Positions 6,570 through 13,436 of a stretch of 14,225 bases of DNA are shown piece after piece. The notes under the pieces are model-generated. The model saw only the letters and a program-made list of their open reading frames with translations. It did not search any database and had not been told where the DNA came from. Source of the DNA: Sulfurovum sp. (GTDB lineage: Bacteria > Campylobacterota > Campylobacteria > Campylobacterales > Sulfurovaceae). The stretch is taken from positions 1-14,225 of the forward strand of contig QNZW01000100.1 in the NCBI GenBank assembly GCA_003978375.1. Direction: 5' to 3'. Every line of letters begins with the position of its first letter. Position 1 is the stretch's first letter. The translations under genes and the position numbers were made by a program.

Positions 6570-8315
6570 CTATGCACCAGGCACGTGTTGTCTATGTTCT
6601 ACAGAGTATGTAAATGTAGGTGTGGTTAAGTTATTGATATATTTAATAAACTCACCTGTTTTGGCATTATAAATACCTATTCTGCCTGTAGTCCACTCAG
6701 AAATCATCGTCCATTCACCATGATTTGCAGGTTCTGCATGAAGCAGTCTAGGTTGTACTGGATTTTTTACTGCTTTACCTAGATGCGTTGGCATTGGCAT
6801 AAGTTTTTCAGTACTGATTTTAGAAGCCACTTCAATGACAGGTACAGGTTTATATTGGGTTGCATCCCACTCTTGAAGTACTTTTTTGGTCTTAGCATCA
6901 ATCAGTTTGCCTTTTTTCTTACCTACTTTAATGATGCGATCTACCTCTAAAGTATCTTTATTGATAAGATATACTTCATTATATTTTTTTGGTTCTCCTA
7001 GCACACAATCTGCCCAAAGATACGGCGTATGTTGAGCCGTTCCTATAAAGAGTCCGCCACCTGCTGTTTTAATATGTTTAATAACCTTCCATTCACTGTC
7101 CCAAACAACGATATCTCCAAAGTTCATAGAAACGGTTGCATGAAGCTGTTTACTCTCTCCTTTTGAGTACCATGAAGACCCTTGTCCTGGATGAGGCTTA
7201 GAGTGTGGACCTGTGTGCACAAGTGCTGCAAGATTTTTCTCTTTAAAATCTACAATCCCTATCACATCAGACCCTTGAGAAGCAATCATAAAATAACGAC
7301 CAAAGTCTTTACCTTCATCTTCATTCAAAAAAGCATCATGCAAAATTTTCCCAATATCTGGTACATCTCCTACGATAGGAAAATCTGGTTTAGAGTAATC
7401 AATAATATAGACATGTCCAGCATCTTTCAATGCCATCGCAAAGTATGGACCAAAAGGTGTATCTGCGAGAGAAGCCACACGTGAAGGACCTATCTGTCCA
7501 TCAGGATTAATCACACGAGAAGTATCATATGCCTTGAGTGGCTCTAAAGTCATCGCATCACAAAGCACTGCTCCACCTGGATTATAGTTACCTGCAATCA
7601 CATATTTACCATCTGGAGAAACAGCAAGTCCACGTGACTCTTGTCCTACCTGTACTGTTGCAAGTGCTGGTTGCCCAGGTGTGCCAATATCAAACATGGT
7701 CAGTCTACCTGAGCGTGAGATAGAATATGCATATCTAGGGTTTGATTTATTTGTCACAGTTACATGCACCGCAAATCCAGCTTTATGACGTGAAAGCACA
7801 CCACCTGTTGTAGAATCAATAAAGTCCACCAAGGAAGCATCTCTTTCTGTTGCAAAGGTGATATCTTTTACATTTTTTATCTGTGCACCTTCATACTTGA
7901 TTTTACCATCTTCTGCTACTGGGTATTTTTTGGCCAAAGTTTCATAATCTGCCAATCTTGCCCATGTTTTTTTAACCTCATCTAAATCAAGTGTTAATTC
8001 TACGGTATTTTTCCAGTCCATTAACCAGTCTATCATACCAGAAGCATCATCCTTACTAAATGTTTCTTTCCATGCTGGCATTGCAGTATTTTTTCTACCA
8101 TTCATCACTGTCTCTGCCAAGAACTCTCTACTTTTCTTTTTGAGTACTGCTGGTCTAAGATCTGAGCCTACACCACCTTGATGGATAGGACCATGACATC
8201 CTTGACACTCTTTTTCATATACTTTTGCAAAATCCATCTTTGATGTTCCTGCCATAAGAAATGTAGCACCTATACTTGTTATTGCAATGAAGCCAAGCAA
8301 TCTATTTAATTTCAT
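6570..8315 (-). CDS. nirS: Cytochrome cd1 nitrite reductase (NO-forming)
   Basis: This 581-residue periplasmic enzyme reduces nitrite to nitric oxide. Residues 1-23 form a signal peptide. A cytochrome c domain follows with CQGCH (37-41) and probable Met79 ligand (NTAMPAW), then the eight-bladed d1 propeller. His184 (GFAVHV) matches the proximal d1 ligand (His182 in Pseudomonas aeruginosa). His326 (ILHDA) and His375 (KPHPGQG) match the two catalytic distal-pocket histidines (His327 and His369); having both favours NirS over NirN. The C-terminus ends in the family's usual place (TPTFTYSVEHRQH). About residues 462-500 include a lysine-rich stretch (VGKKKGK...) with no obvious counterpart in the Pseudomonas protein as I recall it. 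The start is supported by AAGGAGG. It is last in the run after norB and a small ORF, with 138 bp upstream for its own promoter. Confidence 0.92.
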   Translation of the reverse strand: MKLNRLLGFIAITSIGATFLMAGTSKMDFAKVYEKECQGCHGPIHQGGVGSDLRPAVLKKKSREFLAETVMNGRKNTAMPAWKETFSKDDASGMIDWLMDWKNTVELTLDLDEVKKTWARLADYETLAKKYPVAEDGKIKYEGAQIKNVKDITFATERDASLVDFIDSTTGGVLSRHKAGFAVHVTVTNKSNPRYAYSISRSGRLTMFDIGTPGQPALATVQVGQESRGLAVSPDGKYVIAGNYNPGGAVLCDAMTLEPLKAYDTSRVINPDGQIGPSRVASLADTPFGPYFAMALKDAGHVYIIDYSKPDFPIVGDVPDIGKILHDAFLNEDEGKDFGRYFMIASQGSDVIGIVDFKEKNLAALVHTGPHSKPHPGQGSSWYSKGESKQLHATVSMNFGDIVVWDSEWKVIKHIKTAGGGLFIGTAQHTPYLWADCVLGEPKKYNEVYLINKDTLEVDRIIKVGKKKGKLIDAKTKKVLQEWDATQYKPVPVIEVASKISTEKLMPMPTHLGKAVKNPVQPRLLHAEPANHGEWTMISEWTTGRIGIYNAKTGEFIKYINNLTTPTFTYSVEHRQHVPGA

Positions 8316-8420
8316 TTCTTCCTCCTTTTTTAGAAAGTAATCTTATATATTAAAACAAACAGCATCTATCTAAAAGACAATACTTAATTCACCTATTAAA
8401 ATTCGTTATAATATATATAA

Positions 8421-8436
8421 GTCTAATATTTTAGAC
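8421..8436. promoter_or_regulatory. Perfect 6-bp-arm inverted repeat upstream of nirS
   Basis: GTCTAATATTTTAGAC has arms GTCTAA/TTAGAC and a 4-bp spacer, about 106 bp upstream of the nirS start. On the minus strand TTGTCT and TATATT flank it with 17-bp spacing, so it lies between possible -35 and -10 elements. It does not match the TTGAC-type boxes elsewhere in the window. It is an operator candidate only; the binding protein is unknown. Confidence 0.35.
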
Positions 8437-8453
8437 AATCTCAAACAAAGAGC

Positions 8454-8618
8454 CTAATCTAACCCTTTCTCTTTATTTAATTTCTTTTTTTCACTCGCAT
8501 AAATCCAGAACATAGGCAATATGATGACCGTATGTAAAAAAATGGTAAGCGTAAGTGGTCCTTGGTTTAACCAAGCAAAAAAACTTGGTACGACATCTGT
8601 CATTGATTCAAATAGCAT
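8454..8618 (-). CDS. 54-residue single-helix membrane protein between norB and nirS
   Basis: A 54-codon frame starts at ATG 8618-8616, preceded by AAAAGGAAAGATA as ribosome binding site, and ends with TAG at 8456-8454. The protein begins MLFESMTDVVPSFFAW, has one hydrophobic helix (about residues 22-41, LTLTIFLHTVIILPMFWIYA) and ends in a strongly basic tail (SEKKKLNKEKGLD). It begins 43 bp after the norB stop on the same strand, so it is probably cotranscribed with norCB. Its form recalls the small single-helix accessory subunits of heme-copper oxidases, but I recognise no named family. A role in NOR assembly or stability is a guess from position. Confidence 0.62.
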   Translation of the reverse strand: MLFESMTDVVPSFFAWLNQGPLTLTIFLHTVIILPMFWIYASEKKKLNKEKGLD

Positions 8619-8661
8619 TATCTTTCCTTTTTACTTCAATAAAGAGAGAAAAATCTCTCAT

Positions 8662-10134
8662 TTAGACAGCTGTTGCTGCACGTTCTACGATATAGGCTTC
8701 TTCCCTATATTGTTCTTTCCCTATGGTTAACATATCCCACACAAGATAGACAAAGCCTATAAATGTTACCACACCCATAATCGATCTCCAAATTTGTGCT
8801 TGGACATACCATGGCATATCTTGTGCCACAAAATATGCATTCCACGTAGCACCAAGTTCTGCACGTTCAATCAACACTTGTTCATATCCAGCGATGGTTA
8901 AAGCGATGGTCATACCCATCACGCCAAAGCTAATCAAGAAAACTGCCATTTTTGATCGAAAGGTCGATGTCATACGCTCTATGCCATAGGCATACTGAAG
9001 ACCTATATACATCATGCCTATCAAAATGGTCGCATAGGCTCCAAAAAAAGACAGATGCCCATGTGCGGCAGTAAACTGTGTACCGTGTGTATAAATATTG
9101 ACTTGTGGTAACGTATGGAAGAAACCCCAAATACCAGCACCCAAAAAGTTACCAAAGGCATTCAACACAATCCATGTCATCGCAGGTATATTTTTTGCCA
9201 CGGACCCCTCTTTACCTTCTGCTTGTGCTGCACCTTGTTCTTTACCCCAATCATAAAGCACATGCACAAACATAGCGACAAGAGGTACAGGCTCAAGAGC
9301 AGAAAACAATGCTCCAATCTCCCACCAATACTCAGGTGTCCCAATCCAAAAATAGTGATGTCCTAGACCTAATATGCCTGATCCAAAAAGCATCAATACT
9401 TCAATCCATAGCCACATCTCTACTACTTCACGTTTTGCTCCAATAAGCCTAATAAGTGCGTAGGCTGCGAGTGCACCAACAAAGACTTCCCATGTTGCCT
9501 CAACCCAAAGATGTATCACCCACCACCACCAATATTGGTCGATAGATATATTGTCAGTAAAAAACATACCAGCCAAATAGAGACCAGCCAATGCCATCAA
9601 GTCAGCTACAAGTACGGTCATAATGCCTGTTTTTTTCCCTTTGCTATAGGTAGAAAATACATTCCAATAAAATATCAGTATCACTACCACAATACCAATA
9701 TCTGCCCATCTAGGTGCTTCAAGGTATTCTCTACCTTCATTAATGAACCAAATAGAATTGATAGTACCAGGTCCTATTTGAACAAGGATAAAGACCAATA
9801 CAACTATTGTTACTGCAGCTGTTAGTACCCAAAATGCAAGTTTTGCTATTTTGATGCCCACTGTTTCTATCCCTGTTTCATCTGGCATGAGGAAATATAC
9901 TGAACCTATCATCGCATAAAGCATCCAGACAACCAAGGCTTCAATGTGCACCATTCTTGCCACTGAAAAATCAAAAATTTCAAATAAAAATCCAGGGAAA
10001 ATAAATTGAATTGCTGCAATGAGCCCCATAAGAAGCTGTGCACCAAAAAGCACGATAGCCACCCTAAAATACATCATGGCTAACTTTTTAGATTCACTGT
10101 TTTCAAAACTATTTTTCTTAATACTAGTGAGCAT
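8662..10134 (-). CDS. norB: Nitric oxide reductase large subunit, cytochrome c-dependent type
   Basis: This twelve-helix inner-membrane catalytic subunit reduces two NO to N2O. In the 490-residue form all metal ligands are visible (Pseudomonas numbers in brackets): His63 (60) and His360 (349) for heme b, His358 (347) for heme b3, His208 (207), His259 and His260 (258, 259) for FeB, and the glutamates Glu212 (211) and Glu281 (280). The intact ligand set argues for a true NOR and not the NO dismutase variants, which have substitutions here. It lacks the N-terminal extension of the quinol-dependent qNOR and is paired with norC. I choose ATG 10134 because GAGGAGG lies just upstream within norC and the start then overlaps norC by 11 bp; an ATG at 10200 would overlap by 77 bp and adds an atypical tail. 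Confidence 0.96.
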   Translation of the reverse strand: MLTSIKKNSFENSESKKLAMMYFRVAIVLFGAQLLMGLIAAIQFIFPGFLFEIFDFSVARMVHIEALVVWMLYAMIGSVYFLMPDETGIETVGIKIAKLAFWVLTAAVTIVVLVFILVQIGPGTINSIWFINEGREYLEAPRWADIGIVVVILIFYWNVFSTYSKGKKTGIMTVLVADLMALAGLYLAGMFFTDNISIDQYWWWWVIHLWVEATWEVFVGALAAYALIRLIGAKREVVEMWLWIEVLMLFGSGILGLGHHYFWIGTPEYWWEIGALFSALEPVPLVAMFVHVLYDWGKEQGAAQAEGKEGSVAKNIPAMTWIVLNAFGNFLGAGIWGFFHTLPQVNIYTHGTQFTAAHGHLSFFGAYATILIGMMYIGLQYAYGIERMTSTFRSKMAVFLISFGVMGMTIALTIAGYEQVLIERAELGATWNAYFVAQDMPWYVQAQIWRSIMGVVTFIGFVYLVWDMLTIGKEQYREEAYIVERAATAV

Positions 10135-10795
10135 TTGAGCCTCCTCTTTTAAATTGTTCATCTGTTTTGGAAAAGTTTCTTGGGAATCCATTGGTATCAA
10201 TACTACTCATATGTTTGAGAAATGCTACCAAGCCCATAGACTCTTCTTTTGTAATCTTAAGATCTGGCATCATACGTGCATGAGTAGGGTATTGAGAAGG
10301 ATGTTGTAGGAATTCAGATATTGCCTCTTCTACACTATTTTTCCCTGTCATTCCCTGCATAGGTCCACCATCTTTCCATGCTGGATCTAACCAAGCTTTA
10401 GTAAGATCAGGTGCATAATACGCACCATTTCCCAATAAAGTATGACAATTCATACAGTTTTTTGATTGAGAAGTCAGCTTACCCAAATGCAAAAGATTTT
10501 TTGCATCTTCTTCATTCCACTCTTTTCCAAAAAACAGTTGTTTTTCTCCAATAGTTGGTACTTCATGTCCTCTCTTAGCATCCATGGCATAACCGATTTT
10601 ATAATTAATCACAGTTGCCGCAGGTACTCTCTTGTCTATTCCATTTTTCAAATCTGATTCTGTTCCCATATTAATTTGAGAGATGGAATCAAAAGTTAAC
10701 CATATTAGCAATACAGAAGCAACACCTGTTACCCATGCTGCCGAACGTCGCCAAAATGGTATACTTGTCCAAACCGAAGCTTTTTTATTTGACAT
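10124..10795 (-). CDS. norC: Nitric oxide reductase cytochrome c subunit
   Basis: This membrane-anchored cytochrome c passes electrons to NorB. Residues about 17-36 form the single N-terminal helix. The heme motif is CMNCH (114-118), followed by the NorC signature GNGAYYAPDLTKAW (122-135), and Met175 or Met176 in ARMMPDL is the distal ligand. At 223 residues it is longer than the Pseudomonas protein (about 146); the extra length is mainly between the anchor and the heme motif (about 40-110), with a C-terminal tail. The start has AAGGAGG eight bases upstream. It follows the 118-residue membrane protein by 18 bp and overlaps norB by 11 bp, indicating one operon. The CRP/FNR-type promoter upstream of the 118-residue gene probably drives it. 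Confidence 0.95.
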   Translation of the reverse strand: MSNKKASVWTSIPFWRRSAAWVTGVASVLLIWLTFDSISQINMGTESDLKNGIDKRVPAATVINYKIGYAMDAKRGHEVPTIGEKQLFFGKEWNEEDAKNLLHLGKLTSQSKNCMNCHTLLGNGAYYAPDLTKAWLDPAWKDGGPMQGMTGKNSVEEAISEFLQHPSQYPTHARMMPDLKITKEESMGLVAFLKHMSSIDTNGFPRNFSKTDEQFKRGGSNAH

Positions 10796-10813
10796 ATATA
10801 TACCTCCTTTTTT

Positions 10814-11170
10814 TTATGTATTGTTTTTATCTTCTATGATTTCATCATTTTTTTTATACCTTCGTTCTGACTCATCTATAAGATAAAAATATAAATGTGG
10901 CACAAAAAGGTATGCTATCATCGTCACCATCAACACTTTTATTGTGAAATGATTGCTTTGAATACGCATAGCGAAATCATATAAGAAATAAGTTTGTAAT
11001 ACCCAAAATAAATAGCCTACAGGCATCCATTTTTTAGAAAAATAACCCATTTTTGACAGAGTAATGATTGCGGCATACCCAACGCCAAAAACAAGCACCA
11101 AAGAGGAACCAACAAAAATAGGTAAAAATTCATTTACTGCTATCTCAGGTCTTACTATAAGTGTATCCAT
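10814..11170 (-). CDS. Unidentified three-helix membrane protein, first gene of the nor operon
   Basis: A 118-residue protein with three predicted membrane helices (about 15-38, 48-67 and 76-97) and a charged cytoplasmic-looking tail (DESERRYKKNDEIIEDKNN). I see no cofactor motif or cysteine pair. It is first behind the CRP/FNR-type promoter and only 18 bp from norC, so it is almost certainly made together with NorCB. Position and size suggest an accessory or assembly role comparable in kind to NorE or NorF of other denitrifiers, but I see no sequence resemblance that would justify either name. AAAGG eight bases ahead of ATG 11170 supports the start. Confidence 0.78.
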   Translation of the reverse strand: MDTLIVRPEIAVNEFLPIFVGSSLVLVFGVGYAAIITLSKMGYFSKKWMPVGYLFWVLQTYFLYDFAMRIQSNHFTIKVLMVTMIAYLFVPHLYFYLIDESERRYKKNDEIIEDKNNT

Positions 11171-11259
11171 TTTAGGTGCCTTTCGTTGTATCTATTTGCT
11201 GTTGAATATCTTTTACATCCAAAGAATTTTGGGTGTATTGAATTCTAGGGCATGTCTAT

Positions 11260-11301
11260 ATTATTGCTTGTTTAAAACGCCAATAGATTGATTTGGGTCA
11301 A
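11260..11301 (-). promoter_or_regulatory. CRP/FNR-type class II promoter of the nor operon
   Basis: The box is TTGATTTGGGTCAA on the plus strand (11288-11301). On the minus strand a -10 hexamer AATAAT (11265-11260) starts 29.5 bp from the box centre, giving a start near 11253 and the box at -41.5. The leader before the first nor-operon gene would be about 83 nt. The box differs at one base from that at 131-144 (reverse complement). Confidence 0.65.
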
Positions 11302-11312
11302 GAAAAAGAAAA

Positions 11313-11336
11313 ATAATCATAAATTTTTATGATTAT
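11313..11336 (-). terminator. Rho-independent terminator after the 11367-11732 gene
   Basis: ATAATCATAA (11313-11322) and TTATGATTAT (11327-11336) form a perfect 10-bp stem with a 4-base loop. On the minus strand the stem runs into TTTTTCTTTTTC. This would stop the upstream minus-strand gene just before the nor promoter box and so insulate the nor operon. The stem is weak in GC. Confidence 0.6.
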
Positions 11337-11366
11337 AATAAGTAAAAAATATAATTTGACCTCTTA

Positions 11367-11732
11367 CTATTTAACAATACACCTAGCCGTAAAAAAGGGT
11401 CTTGTATAGTAAGGGGATATAAAATTATCTTCTTGAAGCGTCCATGATTTTGATTTTTGGACAATGACTGTTTGCGAAACGATACGTGATGCCCTGCTTT
11501 CACAAAGAATAGGTAAATCTTTTTCAAAAGCTACTCTCACCTGCTTCATACGTTTTGTTGTAATAAAATAGTGTGTTCCTACCATCACAGCAATAACCAA
11601 AGATACCCAAAAAATACCTTTTTTTAAAGCTCCTTTAGACATAAAAGGACGCGTAGAAACATAAAGTGTAATTAGAAGTGCAAACAGACCAATCATAAGA
11701 TATGCACCCTCTAAATAAAAAAAGTTTTTCAT
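11367..11732 (-). CDS. Unidentified two-helix membrane protein in a CRP/FNR-type divergent promoter
   Basis: Starting at ATG 11732 (MKNFFYLEGAYLM) this is 121 residues or slightly fewer, with two hydrophobic helices (about 9-29 and 42-62) and then a soluble C-terminal part of about 55 residues with two cysteines (ILCESRAS and TARCIVK). I prefer this start to ATG 11747 because AAGG precedes it at suitable spacing and the upstream ATG has no ribosome binding site. It is transcribed away from the 11873 gene, and the two share one FNR-type dyad. A terminator follows it, so it seems monocistronic. I recognise no family. Regulation and its place next to the nor operon suggest a function in anaerobic respiration or NO handling. 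Confidence 0.7.
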   Translation of the reverse strand: MKNFFYLEGAYLMIGLFALLITLYVSTRPFMSKGALKKGIFWVSLVIAVMVGTHYFITTKRMKQVRVAFEKDLPILCESRASRIVSQTVIVQKSKSWTLQEDNFISPYYTRPFFTARCIVK

Positions 11733-11761
11733 ACATACTGCCTTCATAGATAAACTAAGCT

Positions 11762-11831
11762 ATCATAACATAGACAAATAATAAGGGCATTGATATACAT
11801 CAAGGCTTTGTAGCTAAAAGCATTCTATACT
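11762..11831. promoter_or_regulatory. Divergent promoter pair sharing one perfect FNR-type dyad
   Basis: TTGATATACATCAA (11790-11803) is a perfect TTGAT-N4-ATCAA dyad. On the plus strand TATACT (11826-11831) and on the minus strand TATGAT (11767-11762) both start exactly 29.5 bp from its centre, each matching TATAAT at 5 of 6 positions. One bound regulator could therefore sit at -41.5 for both genes, with predicted starts near 11838 (plus) and 11755 (minus). Confidence 0.7.
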
Positions 11832-11872
11832 ATGACTCATATTGAATTTATTGTTTTAAAAAGGTTCTCAAG

Positions 11873-12256
11873 ATGCAATCACTTAGAAAATACCTTCCCT
11901 ATGCACTTTTTTTAGCATTTTTTAGTGCTGCATTTATCGCATTTATGCAAGGAAGACCTACTCCCAAAAATGCACGTGTCTATAAAGCTGTACAAGCCTA
12001 CAGTCCCTATTATCTTGATAAACGCTTTGGTGGACTACAAATTCTAAGCAAAGAAGATAAAAAATTTAAAGAAAAACCTAACAATGCTACACTTTTTCAA
12101 GAGTTTGAACGGCTTGAAAAAGAGTGGGCAAAAACACATTTGAAATTCCAAAACAATACCCTTGTTATTCTAAACAATACACACAAAAAAGTTTCACAAT
12201 TGAGACTTAAAACAGCTGAAGAAATAGCTTTTGTACATCGTTATTATGGACTGTAA
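11873..12256 (+). CDS. Unidentified membrane-anchored protein under FNR-type control
   Basis: This 127-residue protein has an N-terminal hydrophobic helix (about 8-26) after a basic start (MQSLRKY), then a soluble, lysine-rich, largely helical domain (about 28-127) that would face the periplasm. There is no heme motif, and no cysteine is present. AAGG about nine bases ahead of the ATG supports the start. The gene lies about 35 nt downstream of the predicted start of a class II FNR-type promoter, and the next gene begins two bases after its stop, so the two form an operon. I recognise no family. The predicted control makes a role in low-oxygen or NO metabolism the best working idea. Confidence 0.75.
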   Translation: MQSLRKYLPYALFLAFFSAAFIAFMQGRPTPKNARVYKAVQAYSPYYLDKRFGGLQILSKEDKKFKEKPNNATLFQEFERLEKEWAKTHLKFQNNTLVILNNTHKKVSQLRLKTAEEIAFVHRYYGL

Positions 12257-12258
12257 GC

Positions 12259-12447
12259 ATGTTAAACTTTGTACTTACCATAGTCTTTTCTATTGTGATG
12301 CTTATTTTTATGATATATCCAGCGATGAAAATAGTAGAATATCTGGAATCCAAGCTTGTCATTTCTACAAAGTGGCATCAGACTTTAGTCATAGTTACTA
12401 CGATAGTTCTCTCTCTTCTTATAGGTCTTTTCCTTCAATTTGGGTAA
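12259..12447 (+). CDS. Unidentified 62-residue two-helix membrane protein
   Basis: A small integral membrane protein made of two hydrophobic helices (about 2-25 and 41-61) joined by a short polar loop (EYLESKLVISTKWHQ). It begins two bases after the stop of the 127-residue gene, so it is probably translated by reinitiation or coupling; its own ribosome binding site is weak (GGA at 12248-12250). A longer frame at 12231-12458 overlaps it out of frame and is a shadow. No family recognised. The tight coupling suggests it works with the 127-residue protein, perhaps as its membrane partner. Confidence 0.68.
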   Translation: MLNFVLTIVFSIVMLIFMIYPAMKIVEYLESKLVISTKWHQTLVIVTTIVLSLLIGLFLQFG

Positions 12448-12507
12448 ACAACTATTAACAGAATTTTAGATAGAATTATCCATTGTAATTTTCGGAGAAA
12501 AAAGACT

Positions 12508-13428
12508 ATGAATAAAGCAAAATATATATGGATGGATGGAGAATTGACTCCATGGGACGATGCCAAAGTACACGTTCTTACCCATACACTACATTATGGT
12601 AATGGTGCGATAGAAGGCACCAAAGCTTACAAAACAGTAGATGGAAGATGTGCCATTTTTAAACTCAATGCACATACACAAAGACTTCTAAACTCAGCAA
12701 AAATGACACTCATGGATGTACCCTACACAATAGAAGAACTCAATGCTGCTCAAGTGAAACTCCTACAAGAAAATGCGCTTTTTGATGGTGCCTATTTAAG
12801 ACCGCTTGTTTATCTAGGGTATGGGGTTATGGGACTGTATCACAAAGATGCACCCGTACAAGTTTCTATCTCTGCATGGGAATGGGGAGCCTATCTTGGT
12901 GAAGAGGGGCTTAAAAAAGGCATACGTCTTAAAATCTCCTCTATGACAAGAACACCCAATACCTCTAGCATGGGTAAAGCCAAAGCAGTGGCAAATTATC
13001 TTAACTCACAAATGGCAAAATTTGAAGCAGTGGAAGCGGGATATGATGAAGCACTTTTACGTGATGACCAAGGCTACATTGCCGAAGCAAGTGGTGCGTG
13101 TTTTTTTATGGTAAGAGAAGGTAAACTTATCTCTCCTCCATCAGACAATACCTTAGAGTCTATCACGCAACAAACCATTATAGACCTTGCTGGTGACATG
13201 GGCATAGAGGTAATACGTCGTCGTATTTCACGTGAAGAGATTTATATTTGTGATGAATGCTTTCTTACCGGTACCGCTGCAGAGGTCACACCTGTCCGTG
13301 AGGTAGATGCACGTATCATTGGAAGCGGTAGTCGCGGACCTATGACACAGAGATTACAAGCAGCCTATTTTGATGTCGTAGCAGGAAAAAATCCTGACTA
13401 CATCCAACACTTAACCTATATTAACTAA
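12508..13428 (+). CDS. ilvE: Branched-chain amino acid aminotransferase
   Basis: This 306-residue class IV PLP-dependent aminotransferase makes the last step of valine, leucine and isoleucine synthesis, transferring an amino group from glutamate to the 2-oxo acids. The length matches E. coli IlvE (309). Lys159 in GKAKAVANYLNS (156-167) is the expected Schiff-base lysine, and Glu193 in YIAEASGACFF (190-200) corresponds to the residue that contacts the PLP pyridine nitrogen. The N-terminal HTLHYGNGAIEGTKAY and C-terminal FLTGTAAEVTPV segments are typical of the family. GGAG ten bases upstream of ATG 12508 supports the start. The SPFH gene follows after 8 bp and probably shares its transcript. 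This is housekeeping and marks the right-hand limit of the denitrification region. Confidence 0.94.
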   Translation: MNKAKYIWMDGELTPWDDAKVHVLTHTLHYGNGAIEGTKAYKTVDGRCAIFKLNAHTQRLLNSAKMTLMDVPYTIEELNAAQVKLLQENALFDGAYLRPLVYLGYGVMGLYHKDAPVQVSISAWEWGAYLGEEGLKKGIRLKISSMTRTPNTSSMGKAKAVANYLNSQMAKFEAVEAGYDEALLRDDQGYIAEASGACFFMVREGKLISPPSDNTLESITQQTIIDLAGDMGIEVIRRRISREEIYICDECFLTGTAAEVTPVREVDARIIGSGSRGPMTQRLQAAYFDVVAGKNPDYIQHLTYIN

Positions 13429-13436
13429 GGAACAAC

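Noticed and set aside
7182..7723. Plus-strand open frames within nirS (and similar ones within norB, trkA and nirF)
   Set aside because: They lie entirely inside well-supported genes on the other strand, lack ribosome binding sites and have no recognisable motifs; shadows of the real coding frames.
8662..10134. NO dismutase or quinol-dependent NOR in place of cNOR
   Set aside because: All cNorB heme, FeB and glutamate positions are present, there is no fused N-terminal extension, and a norC gene is coupled to it.
8662..10200. norB starting at ATG 10200 (512 residues)
   Set aside because: This would overlap norC by 77 bp and add 22 residues not typical of NorB. ATG 10134 has GAGGAGG upstream and a normal 11-bp overlap.
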